64,000 nucleotides of DNA from Utricularia gibba (lineage: Eukaryota > Streptophyta > Magnoliopsida > Lamiales > Lentibulariaceae): assembly GCA_002189035.1 (NCBI GenBank), contig NEEC01000020.1, positions 1,612,001-1,676,000 of the forward strand, given 5' to 3'. The position numbers were made by a program, and so were the translations under genes. The notes beneath the pieces are model-generated. The model did not search any database. It saw nothing but the letters and a program-made list of their open reading frames with translations, and was not told the origin of the DNA. Numbering within the stretch: position 1 is the stretch's first letter; each line of letters begins with the position of its first letter. This document shows positions 22,201-32,704 of the stretch, piece by piece.

Positions 22201-23700
22201 AAAGATTGTGAAATTGAAGGATGACATCTATAGAGTAGGTGTAGTTGAAATGGTCCATCATACCCTTTCCTTTCATATTGTACCCCACGATTTTGTGTAT
22301 ATAATTAGGTTTAATTTATCCAAAAACTTGTTACTAGACTTATGAAACATTAGAAAATATAATGTGGAATAAATTAAAAAATTTAGCCAACATTTAGACA
22401 TAAAAATACAAAAAAAAATTAAAATTACTAAAATTTTAAAAATAATAAATAAAAAAATTGATTTTAGTACTAAGCATATTAGTTTTATAATAAATAACAC
22501 TAAAAAAAATGTGTATTATCATGCTATAAAGATGCGATAGCCATCTACGTATGAATTCAAAATTTTTGAAAGGAAAGTGGTAGGAATGGATGGGATGCAT
22601 AATTTTTTAAAAAATGGTGAAGTTATACGAATACAACTGTCATGATTTGTAAACGGTATTGTAAAGTAAAAAGTGTAAGAAACGTAAATGATGAATCGTG
22701 AACGGTCATATAAAGCAAGGAAAATGAAAAACAAAGTTCTAGAGAGATAAAATGAAAGTAAAACTAAAATGGAAATTGAATGCTCAATGTCCGAATTAAA
22801 CTGAACTAAACTATTTTGTCTGAGTTTTCATGCTCCTTTTGTCTTGCTGTACTGAAGTGACTTGCAAGAAAATTCCCACTCTTACACTGATAAACTAATG
22901 ATTTCATATGTCAGAAACTCTTGTGTACCACATGTCAAGGCTCATCATTAGACGTTTGCAATTTTTTGAAAATCAAGGAAATCTCAGTTCAAGAAGGTAA
23001 GTTTTGTCACCATTTGCTGCTTCCTTTCTCATAGTTCTTGTCACATGTTCACTTCTAAAAAAACTTAAACAAAATTAGACAAAAACATTAGATAAAATAC
23101 AAAATTTAAAATAATTACTCTAATTTAGATAAAAATCTAAATCTTATATTATAAATTCTTATCTAACTAAATTTAATTATTTTTAGACATAAAAACGATT
23201 TAAAAAATAGTAAGAAAATGACACTTAACAATATTGGTTCTCATCATCCTCAAAGTGTATGAGACAAATGTATGGATTTTAATCGGGATCATGCATTATG
23301 ATCTTTTCCACAATGATGTTGCCTGCAGATAAAATTATTTCACTAATTGAATTTCTCCGGTTCTATAGCATGTGCTTGGGGTATAAGTTTTGTATAAATG
23401 TATTGGCATGTAAGAAAGTATTTTGTTTCAAGTTATTTTATTTGTAAGAGGTGGAATAGAATAACCTGATTGATGATCATAAGTTTGTAGTGCGTTGTAT
23501 GTCTCAGGATAGGTTGACTTATTCTGACTTTTTCAGAAGTCAATGACTCCAAAGAGGAGTTCAACCCAATGCTTGAGTTCTGTCCTAGTTGATCCTAATT
23601 TGACATTAGAAGTATATTTATTTGTCCCTAGCAATCGAATACTTTTGTCTGTACATAGATACTGCATATTTTAATGCATCAATAATTTGATTTTCTTCCA
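19300..23700. other. Long AT-rich stretch without recognisable genes
   Basis: ORFs at 20409-20786 and 20677-20862 (minus) and 21260-21551 (plus) have no domain I recognise. The minus-strand MDQAPAPTPYTPLPRIVDV peptide (about 20830) is proline-rich and could be chance. The text near 19310-19370 (CTCAACTCGAATTAG...CAACCCGCGAGTT) resembles DNA-transposon ends. Confidence 0.4.
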
Positions 23701-23731
23701 TCTAAGTTCTCGTCTCATTAATAGTGCAATG

Positions 23732-24450
23732 TGATAACGTACATTTTCTTTGTGCTTTAATTGTACAAAATTACAACATTTAGCATTGAAATTAGGTGTT
23801 TTAATCATTATTTTTACTATTTTGAAATTTTAATTTTATTTATATGTAATAAATCATCAGTTAGGGTTTAGCGGCAAATTCTTCAATAAATTAATCGTAA
23901 TTTTGATGTGCACAAAACCAATGATATATACTATGAGATGAAAACATAATAGGAAAAGTGGATGAACAATACAATTTACTTTTAGCCAAAAGTAGCATCA
24001 GTTGAAAATAGAAGGAAAAAAAAAGAGCATTATTAAGGGATTTAGAGATGGAAGAATAGTGAGAAGAGAAGACTTCAAATCAGACCCTCCTAAGGGAGGA
24101 GACACCCCAGAATGAACAAAATGAAAGAGAGTCGAAAAACTCAGATCTATTCCAGGAACAATACTCATGGCTAGGAGTAGAGATATGAAACCAGAGTAAA
24201 CTCTTTTATGATTTCATTAGAATTTAACTTTACTATTGCCTTCTGTTTTCAGCTTGGTTACTATGGATCTGTTTTATTTTTATTTAGATAAGTATAAGTG
24301 ATGCGTTACGGGGAAAAGAGAGATGCGCTCCTTTATTTTTATAGATATGTTTAGAAAACGACTTCAAGGGCTTGAATGCTAAAATATAGAGAAAAATAAA
24401 GTCAAATGAATTTCTTAATTGATAAGCTGTTGGAGTTCCTCGGTTGTCTG
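23732..24450 (+). mobile_element. Possible LTR related to family B (tentative)
   Basis: Starts TGATAACGTACATTTTC, similar in form to the TGATAACACATA start of LTR B. It contains a run near 24100-24200 (AATACTCATGGCTAGGAGTA) that recalls the imperfect palindrome in LTR B copies at 7720 and 58750. The end was not located and no target duplication was found. Confidence 0.3.
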
Positions 24451-24529
24451 AAGCTGCTAACTAGAATCATGCGTTTGCTCAAAATAACAGCACATTTGGT
24501 ATCAACATAATTAAATAATTCATCCAGTA

Positions 24530-25330
24530 AAAAAACTGCACATCTAGTTTCAACAAGTTTGAAGTAAGGTACATAGAGTTGGATTTATTACCTTATTTTG
24601 TCCATCTGTTTTTGTGTGAAAGGTGATAAGAGAACATAAGTTTGGTTCTCAACTTACTCCAAAATATGCATCATAAATGGTTAAGGCACTTGGTATCTTG
24701 ATTATTTATAATGATAATTAGCATATCATGAAACCTAATAATCTTCTTAAAGAATAAGTCAGCAATATGAGTGGCATCATTAGTTTTGTGGTAAGGAATG
24801 AAATGCCTCATGTTGAAAAATCTATCAACCACTATAAATGTTGAATTCTTTACTTTTAAGTTTTTGATAAACCTAAAATAAAATTCACAAAGACATTAAT
24901 CAAAGGATGAATAAAAATGTTGTTTCGATTTTGATTTAACCCTCTTGCACACTAAGCATCATACACAAATCCTATCCACATTTTTTTCTCATATGTGACC
25001 AATAAGAATATTGTTAGAGCATATCAAGTATATTGATGATTCCAAAATATTCCATAAGTCCTTCACATAAATCTTTTTCACCAAAAACTCTGTGAATGGA
25101 ATATTGAGGGATGAATAACATTTCTTCTTGAAAAAGAAATCATCTTTCCTATAATAAGTGTAATAAGGTTTATACTCACAATAAATATAGATAACTTTAA
25201 AATTGTGATCCCAATTATAAAACTCTTTATCATTGAATACCCCAATATTTGAGCACTAAGAGTAATTAAAATTGTATAACTTCGTGATAACACATCAGCA
25301 ATAATGTTATCTTTACCTTTATTTTAAAAA
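24530..25330 (-). pseudogene. Gypsy RNase H end and integrase fragment
   Basis: Minus strand reads KGKDNIIADVLSRSY (end of RNase H) from about 25325, then the linker, an integrase zinc-finger half CLVCKRVKSK, IVVDRF (first catalytic aspartate region), THIADLFFKKIIRFHDM and a decayed SHKNRWTK-stop (usual HPQTDGQTE). The order RNase H-integrase identifies Ty3/gypsy, and the motifs are chromovirus-like. Frameshifts and stops throughout; no LTR was found nearby. Confidence 0.8.
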
Positions 25331-26555
25331 ATTAGCAAAAACGGCACCCAACTACTTAATATTGTCGCATAATTGGTCTTCATGAAATTCTATAAATACT
25401 CATTACTCTATTTTTCTTCTACTAATCTACCAAGCCTTTTTACCCTCGTCATGACGTGTGTTTACACTCCAGGATACCTTTCTCAATCAATCCCCATTCT
25501 TGGACAATCAGATTACCTTTTACTAATCTGGTGTTCTTCTATATTCTTATATAATATTAAGTTTTGTCCCATCTTTTTGTTTTATATAATATTAAATCGA
25601 TCGAATTTGTTTTTCGATCAAAAGCGCTATGTGAAATCTTCGGGTTTTTTTTTCGTACTCTTCCTCTAATAAAAGGTAATTACCCATCATTTTAACTTCC
25701 ACGCATCATTTCTTCTTAATCGTCGTGAAGCCATTCATTCCTGTGTATGCGCTACCCGGAGGACCGATCCTGGTAAGTCATTTTGGCGGGGTGGGTGTGT
25801 TGGAAACAGAGGACCCCTTTGTAGACACGCGATGCCCAACCGTGAACCAGAGGAATGCGACTGATGTAGTGTTGCGTTAATTGTGTGTATGTGAGACTGT
25901 ACACCACAGTTAATCACATAAAACTATTGGAGATCAAACCTTACCCTTTCTTAATACATAAGCTTGTTGATGATGAGGATGAAGTGTGTGATTGGATAAA
26001 ATGGAGAAGTTTAGGAAATCTTATCTTTTAATTAGTTTTTTATATTAGAAAGGAAGTTAAGCAAGTCATATTAGTTATATATATATATCTGAAGTTTTAA
26101 CATTGCGCAGGGTGTTGAAAAAAAAAAAAATCTTCTCCAAACGATTTTTTTTCTTTGGTTTTTGTTCCTTAATAACATAGATTTTAACCAAGGTTTGCAC
26201 CTGGTAAACCTTTTAGACGATCACGATAAAACAGCACAATAAGGACTGACATGAACACACACGTGACTCTAAAACCAAGCCTCACACGCACCCTTAAATC
26301 TTGATCACCCCTGCGCTCCAGTGTTGTTCCTTCCTTCTCCGCTGCTTAGACATAACTCATCCACATTCCTCAAAGGCTTTATTTGGATGGTGTGTGTAGA
26401 TATTGATGGGTTTAAATTATTTGAATTTAGATAAATTATTTGAATTTATTTGGTTTTAAACTTGGTGTTAAGTGCAATTTCAGTATTATATTTCATGTTA
26501 TTTTCTATGTTTAGATGTGACTAGAGTTATCTAATTAAAAGTATAGAATATGCTT
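25331..26555. other. Non-coding stretch
   Basis: No recognisable gene. It includes a short AT run near 26080 and a small GC-richer block (25735-25917) without a domain. Confidence 0.4.
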
Positions 26556-26559
26556 TATA

Positions 26560-26835
26560 TGTTTTTTTATATTAGTATAATTATCCTTATTATTACATTT
26601 GAACTCAGCTTATCTTATGATGAATTAAATTTAACTATATGGTTGGAAGAATACACGTGACACATAGCTGCTTCTCATGAATATGTCAACAAGATCTCTT
26701 TGAAAGATATTTTTCATGATTTATGTCAGAAGATTGGATCTTGATGATGAGCCTTTATGTGTACAATAGGATTGCAATTGCCAGAAGGAATAATGATGTT
26801 ATTGTCACCTCAAAGTAGAATATTACGTGCCTTGC
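26560..26835 (+). mobile_element. Family C LTR-like fragment
   Basis: TATATTAGTATAATTATCC, GTTGGAAGAATACAC and CAGAAGGAATAATGATG match, in order, the insert in ndhB at 18600-18850. The primer-site region is worn down (CACCTCAAAG...). It lies just upstream of the plastid operon relic. Confidence 0.55.
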
Positions 26836-27132
26836 AAGATACACAATGTGGACAATCAGATTTAGATGGAAACAAGTGTCTAGAGGGAGATTTATTGGCA
26901 CGAACTTCGAGCCAATAAAGATATAATTACAAATGGATTATGAGTACAAATTCAGTATTTTAGATGGAGAAATGAACAAAAAAATAATATATTTTCAGAA
27001 ATCATAAACAAGTGCTACAAAAATTGCAAGAGTAGATAATCACCGCCAAAAAAATTATTTAAAAAAATGTTATTATAAAAATTTAATGGAATTTTATAAT
27101 TGAATCCTTTATTTTTATTCATATGCACAAGG

Positions 27133-27240
27133 AGCTGTACCAGAGTTTGGATTACATCTACACAAGTCGAAGCGCGAGGACGAGCAGCGACACGAAATTC
27201 TCGCGGTGGTGGAAAAACTTGGGTCGTTATATTCTGCATG
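27133..27240 (+). pseudogene. rpl16: rpl16 fragment (plastid ribosomal protein L16)
   Basis: One frame reads [19 protein letters not shown] then [12 protein letters not shown], matching plastid L16 (AWITSRQIEAGRRAMTRN, RRGGKIWVRIF). Only about 35 of some 135 residues survive. It precedes rpl14, rps8, infA and rpl36 relics in the normal plastid order, which strongly supports the call. Confidence 0.88.
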
Positions 27241-27620
27241 CAAGAGATTTCCGCATTTCTAGGGTTTCGAAATCTCAATTAGTCTAATATATCTACCTCA
27301 CATCACCTATCACCTAATCGATCAGTCGATCAGATTTGATTTATCAATTAATTCTACAAAAGGTTGACAATATTACAAGATATTTCCGCATCTCTAAAGT
27401 TTGGAAATCCCGAATTCATGATTTACATTTTTTATATAGGTTTATATCAAGTCATTCTCATAATATATTAAAAACAATGAGAATATATTAGACAATTTGT
27501 AGTATTTGCTGATAAATACTATTTATAAACATTTGTAATAAGCATATCAAGTTGCTATCCTATATATTTCACAAACTATCTACCAAACACATACTTCACA
27601 ATAAACCATCATTTATGGGA

Positions 27621-27904
27621 TTGATTAAACCACAGCAATTTAATGTAGGGGCTAACAATCTTGTATATGCGCATATTGGCGATATTATTATTGTTGCGAT
27701 CAAAGGAGTGCAGAAGATGCCCCTAGAAGAATCTGAAGTAGTCAGAGCTGTAATTGTTATATCCGTAAAGAACTTAATGGTTTGATGATAAGATTTGTTG
27801 AAAACGCCGAAGAAAGAAGGAGATCCCAAAAGGGACTCGAACTTTTGATGCATTCCCGAGGAATTGAGACAATTCAATTTTCATTAGCTCCTGAGTTATT
27901 ATAA
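27621..27904 (+). pseudogene. rpl14: rpl14 relic (plastid ribosomal protein L14)
   Basis: Starts [13 protein letters not shown], lacks about 20 residues, then [44 protein letters not shown] in a second frame, and SLAPELL before TAA at 27902-27904. These match plastid L14 from start to stop. A frameshift and an internal deletion kill it. Second gene of the colinear plastid operon relic. Confidence 0.93.
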
Positions 27905-27959
27905 ATATGAAAACAAGTAATATCTTTTCTCGGTGGATATAAGAGAAATTGATTAAGAA

Positions 27960-28474
27960 CTAGATTAATACATGGATTGGGTGTTATGCATATACCTTGA
28001 TGAAATTTTCTATTCAAAAACCAACACCGAAAAAAAAAAAGAAAAACATGTTTATTATATCCAACTTTGATGCACCAATAATTTTAATCCATATTATTGT
28101 TCAGATAATAATACTGATATGTATAAAAAAAGAATGGTTAGAATACACTAATATCGGTGAAAATATTTCTCAATTAGTGTTTCAAGAAGGGTTTATCGAA
28201 AACATCAGAAAACATCATGAAAAAGATAAAAAAAATGATTTTAACAGTGCACCATAGATGGAAAATGAAAAGACTTTCTTAGAACTTTTTTAAATTTAAA
28301 ATGGATATTTCATCCAACGAATATACATTTTGTTATATATGGAAACCCTCTACTTTTTCTAAGCAAATGGCCTCCAAAAGATCTCCCGGTTTATGAAAAA
28401 AGAAAGGATGTGGGTGGGTTGTCTAATATTGTTTCATCTCGATGAGCTCATAATTCAAGGAGGCTTTCCTTGAA
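27960..28474 (+). pseudogene. rps8: rps8 relic (plastid ribosomal protein S8)
   Basis: The clear part starts at about 28125: EYTNIGENI, QEGFIENIRKHHEK, then nucleotide-level agreement with plastid rps8 (AGAACTTTTTTAAATTTAAA near 28283, and the GGGTTGT...TCATCTCG region near 28415). The 5' third (27960-28120) is too worn to align. It sits between rpl14 and infA as in plastid genomes. Confidence 0.85.
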
Positions 28475-28671
28475 ATGAAAAAACAAAAATGGATTCATTA
28501 AGTTTCAAAAATAGATAAAGAAAATGCGATTATGGTAATGTTTTACGAAAGAAATAACTTAGTTTTATATGGATACTCCGAGAAGATAAAGTAAAAATTA
28601 AAGTGAGTCATTACAATTCTATCATATGACCCATAATTTATCCACTTTCAAACAAGGATTCGAAAAATTAG
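28475..28671 (+). pseudogene. infA: infA relic (plastid translation initiation factor IF-1)
   Basis: ATG at 28475, MKKQKWIH then a stop where glutamate is usual, YERNNLVLYGYSEKIK, VITILSYDP and a tail AAACAAGGATTCGAAAAATTAG ending near 28671 that follows the plastid infA 3' end. Full gene length but with stops and frame slips. Confidence 0.85.
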
Positions 28672-28751
28672 ATGATTTTTATTCAAGATTGATTAAAAAT
28701 ATCAAGAAATAGCTTTCTTTCCAAAAAAGTAGATTTCAAAGTATGACAACT

Positions 28752-28829
28752 ATGAAATAAGAGCTTCTCTTTGCAGAATTTGTGACAAGTGTTGACTAAT
28801 AGTCGAATTACAGTAATTTGTTTCAAGTG
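28752..28829 (+). pseudogene. rpl36: rpl36 relic (plastid ribosomal protein L36)
   Basis: ATGAAATAAGAGCTTCTCTT, then AGAATTTGTGACAAGTGTTG and GAATTACAGTAATTTGTTTC follow plastid rpl36 with small deletions. It is the last gene of the operon relic; rps11 is not seen beyond it. Confidence 0.82.
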
Positions 28830-28839
28830 AGTGTGAATA

Positions 28840-29925
28840 ATACCATTATCTCATGAGTGACGCTTGAAGACAAAATTCATCCCAAGTCGGAGGGAAAAAG
28901 ACTTGGTGGACTGTTGGCCTGACTTTTACAAGATCCAGATCTAGGTCCAAATTATTTAAACGATTATGGTTGGACTTGGACAGAATCATTAATCCACGCT
29001 TAGACCTAATAAGGTAATGATAATTGAGCTAAATTTAAAATTATTTGAGCCTTGAGTGTTGCCAAAAATAGAAAAAGAAATCATTGTATTGAATTGGTAG
29101 AGGTACCCCATTTACGATATGTTTTTTTTTTAACAATACTCACATTCTCTATAATCATCTTGCGTTGAAAAGTTTGTAAACATTTTTTTGGTGAACCCAA
29201 ACTAAGTCCAAACACATCTACTTCTTCTATGTGTTGTTGCTCTTGCTCCATAACTTGTACAATGTCTGCTATAGTTCTCCAAGCCCATCAATTTTTGATG
29301 AAAAGATCTAAAAGAATATTGGATTGTCACTACATTTCTCTATCTCTAAGAAAATAGTGGTCTTCTCATTGATTATTTCCATGATTGAATGGCACTCGTG
29401 TGTTTGAGTGTTACCAATAACTCAATGATTCAAATACGATGACATTATCTATCCATTATATTAGGATACAATCACAAACAAAATACTATTATGTTGAGCC
29501 GTCCCAAACCCGGTGAATTAACCTCTTGAACCAAAAGGATAGTAGTTGATGTCTTTCATTTTACTTCTCTTCAAAACCCACAAGCAGTGACTAGATACTC
29601 ATGAATTTTAACTGGAGGTTGTTATAGAAAAACTACACCATATGCATGCGGAGACATGTGAAACTCGATTAAATCCAAAGAGGAAATGAAGGATTGATTA
29701 ACTACGAAACATGGAAAAAGAAGTATCCCAACCCAAAAATGGGAAGTTTATCCACGAAACGGTCATTTAAAAAAAGAAATCAAAGTAAATAAGAGAAATG
29801 GTGGAGAGAAAATATTTTAGAGAAATAAACACAATGTCTAAACTAAAGTTTAGAAAGGAAGAAAGTTATCATCTAAAACTTGTTTCACCGTAAAATTTTA
29901 CAACAATTCTTGGATTATTTGTAAG
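28840..29925. other. Unassigned stretch between plastid operon relic and family C LTR
   Basis: No clear gene. The part beyond the family C primer site (about 29150-29925) would be element interior read on the minus strand, but I see no gag or pol motif. Confidence 0.4.
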
Positions 29926-29929
29926 AAAC

Positions 29930-30058
29930 TTCATATTTTGCTCTGATACTATAACATAATCATTATTTCTTCTATTAGTCATAATCGTGTTCTACACATC
30001 AAAGCTCATTATCATGATATGATTCTTCTGCCGACAATCACATAATATGTATTTCAAT
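29930..30058 (-). mobile_element. Family C LTR end with primer-binding site
   Basis: Minus strand reads ...GAAATAATGATTATGTTA followed by TAGTATCAGAGC (29944-29955 region), one base from the standard tRNA-Met primer site TGGTATCAGAGC. The preceding text (GTCGGCAGAAGAATC, GATAATGAGC) parallels the copies at 18740-18830 and 26720-26800. It abuts the ndhB' scrap at 30060-30092. Confidence 0.6.
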
Positions 30059-30059
30059 T

Positions 30060-30092
30060 AGATATTGTTATTCTTTCCTCCTAAAGTAGTTG
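30060..30092 (-). pseudogene. ndhB: ndhB copy 2, downstream piece beyond the gypsy insertion
   Basis: Minus strand reads ACTACTTTAGGAGGA, continuing ndhB (TLGG) exactly where the 37284-37615 piece stops (FLLFVF). The 5 bases AGTTG at 30088-30092 are one copy of the target duplication. Confidence 0.8.
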
Positions 30093-30124
30093 TGTTAAGG
30101 GCGATAACCCCTTTTCCTTCTGAT

Positions 30125-31568
30125 ATGGCTCCCGAGTCCTCTACTCGGCCCTTGACTCAAAAGAAAAGGAAAAGGGTTCAGGCTTGTGCTAAGAAGCCTT
30201 CTAAAACGCCAAGAGGTAGGTGGGTTCTACTTCCTTGACATGTAATTTCTTTATCATGTTTCACTGTTTTCCCAACTTTTATACGCAGCTGAAGAGATGG
30301 CTCGGAGAAGTGCTTTGGAATATTCGGTCATGGCCCGCTTCTCGACTGAGATGCATCGGGTGCAAGAGTTGGACGTGGCCCCCTCCATGCAGGTTTATTT
30401 GGTTTTTTCAACCCGTCATCATGAGCCTCCGTTTCCGACTGTTTCCTTCTTTCCAGGTTGATTCTCCTGCAGTTCACTCGGATGCCCCCGACCATTCCTC
30501 AGATGGGGATCAAGTGATTGAGGTTTCCGGGAGCCGGGGACCAACACCCCCCCTCCCTCAACCGGAAAGGGTAAAGGGAAGCTCTTCCCTTCTTTGAGAA
30601 TCACCGAACCTTCAGTTCTTTGTGTGGGGTTCAATTCGGCTGGTGCCTCAACGTCGGCCCCTACGAATGAGATACGGGGCAATTCTGTTCCAACCGAGAT
30701 ACGGGACGATCAGGCGTTCTCTCCATCTTTGGTTCCAGCCGAATTAAGGAGACTTCTGGAGGAAGCCATGCCGAGCCCTCTAGACATTCGACCGGAAGTT
30801 GTACTCAAGGGAATTTGGTAGGTATTTGTTTTCTCCCTTCTCGGAGTGGTATAAGCCGGTTTTTGACTTAATGGTTTTTTCTAGGCTCTAACTTTTGTAT
30901 GGGGGATGGCTAAGGGAATAGATTCCCATTCGGGGGAGGTTGCCAGGCTTCAAGCCCATATAGCAGCTCAAGATGCTAAAATGAAACTGTTGGAGGAGGA
31001 AGGGAGATCGCTGAGGACAACTCTCGGGAAGCATTCTCGCCGAGAAGAGGAGCTTCAAAATGTGGTTAACGAAATGGGGAAAGCAATCGATGATGCCAAC
31101 TCCGAAAAGGAGAGTTTCAAAGTAAGGTTCGAGGAAGCAAAAGCGGAGCTAAAGCACGCTCGGGATCGCGTTTCTGCCTTGAAGGCCGAATTACTGGAGC
31201 ACAAGGCATCTCGACGGGGGCTTCTGGATGATTTTATCAATTTGGCTTGCTTCGCTGAACTCTCCGACATTTATGCAGGGGACTTGATCGGCTTGCTTCT
31301 ATATAGACAAAGGCGTCAAATCAACAGGGAGTTTGGGTTGTCCATCACGGATCCGCGTTTTGACAAGGTCGATCCCCTGAGGAAGGATGAGAACATATTG
31401 GATGTTATCGCGGACGTATATCAAGCCCCGGAATTCGGGTTTGAGGCTGATAGGGAGCGCCTAATAGCGCTTATTCAGGCCAGAATCGGGCGAGAGAACG
31501 TTGCTAAGATGAGAGTAAGGATGGAGGGACATGTCGGCCCCTCAACTGATCCTCTTCTTGAGCCTTAG
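30125..31568 (+). CDS. Spliced antisense ORF of the Tat gypsy element (degraded), coiled-coil protein
   Basis: Runs opposite to pol. Exon 1 30125-30215 (MAPESSTRPLTQKKRKR), exon 2 30289-30392 (EEMARRSALEYSVMARF) and exon 3 from 30457 join through GT-AG introns with the frame kept exactly at the first two junctions. In exon 3 a run of seven C near 30547 marks a frame slip; the downstream frame reads LFPSLRITEPSVL to about 30820. An intron then leads to a long last exon 30885-31568 (ALTFVWGMAKGIDSHS to TAG) containing a predicted coiled coil (LQAHIAAQDAKMKLLEEEGR, about residues 15-105) and a conserved-looking tail (DFINLACFAELSDIY). The third junction is out of frame. Function unknown; antisense extra ORFs are known in Tat elements. 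It may be a captured host gene. Confidence 0.65.
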
Positions 31569-31724
31569 TTTCTCTCTCTAAAACTAATGTTTTTGCCCCC
31601 GTTTTGGGGTTTTTGTATATTTTCAGATCCTAGTTTGGGATTCCTCTTTCTAGTTCGCTTTTGTGTTCTCGTATTGTTTTTTGCCTTCATTGATTCTTCT
31701 GGTTATTTGGTTGGGCTTTTTGCT

Positions 31725-32600
31725 TAAGTATCTTCTTATACTCGCGTGATTGTCGCTAAGGGTGTAACTCGGAACCTCTTTTAGGTTGAGTTACTTTCCT
31801 AATTCGGATAGGTCTTCTTTTGATTGGTTCCATGCTTTTGAGACATAGTCATATCTGCTTTAGGTGCATTCACTGTTTCAAGGCTCAGAATCTCGAACTT
31901 CGTTTAGGGCCTTTTTAGGGCTTATACGAACGGTTTAGGGGAATCGGTGCCCAAAATGTTATCCTCGCTACTGGTGCTTGGGTTTTGGAGACCACAAGAT
32001 TCGGGGCTTAGATTTAGATGGTTTGCGTGGGCTCACATGACTCGGAAGCCATGTGTCTTTTGCCAACCATTTGGTTGGGCTTTTTTATTTTTATTCGCAT
32101 TAGTCTTTCCTTACGTGAGCTGAACCGCTGCTAGGGAAGTAGATCGGAACCCCTCATGGGTTGAACAACTTCCTCAATCCGAGTGGGCCCTCTTCTGGCC
32201 GAAATCCCATCGTTTTAAACATGGGAAGATTTGCTTTGGGTGCTCTTGCCGTCTCGAGATTCGACAGTAAGGTTTGAACTTAAGAGTTTTTTCGGGGCTT
32301 ACGCGGACGGTTACGGGAACCGGTTACCAGGGCTTACCCTTACCACTAGAGCCTGGGTTTGTAGGAGCATATAATTATGGGGAGGTCCCGAGTTGGTTTG
32401 ATGTGCCCATCAAAGGGCGTAGACTCAGAAGATTTGCCTGGGCTAACATGACTCGGCCAGGGCTTACGATTTGTGATGCTCGTCCGGGGGCGTAGGCTTT
32501 AGAGGTCTACCTAGGCTTACATGACTTGGTCAGGGCTTACGATTTAGACTTAGAAGATTTTTCCTGGGCTTACGTGACTCAGCCAAGACTTACGATTTCA
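31725..32600. repeat. Tandem repeats in the 3' region of the Tat element
   Basis: Two diverged units of about 360 bp follow each other (about 31730-32090 and 32090-32440): paired landmarks include CGGAACCTCTTTTAGGTTGA and CGGAACCCCTCATGGGTTGA, then GGGCTTATACGAACGG and GGGCTTACGCGGACGG. After them a shorter unit (GGCTTACATGACTCGGCCAG then GGGCTTACGATTT) occurs at about 32439, 32511 and 32564. Tandem repeats in this position are typical of Tat/Ogre 3' non-coding regions. Confidence 0.75.
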
Positions 32601-32704
32601 TTAACTCATCTCCACTTCGGAGGAATTTATTGCCACTTGGGCGTTTTGATGAAGAAAAAACCAGAACCTGCTAAAACCTGTGGTAGGGATTGTTTCTGAG
32701 CTAA

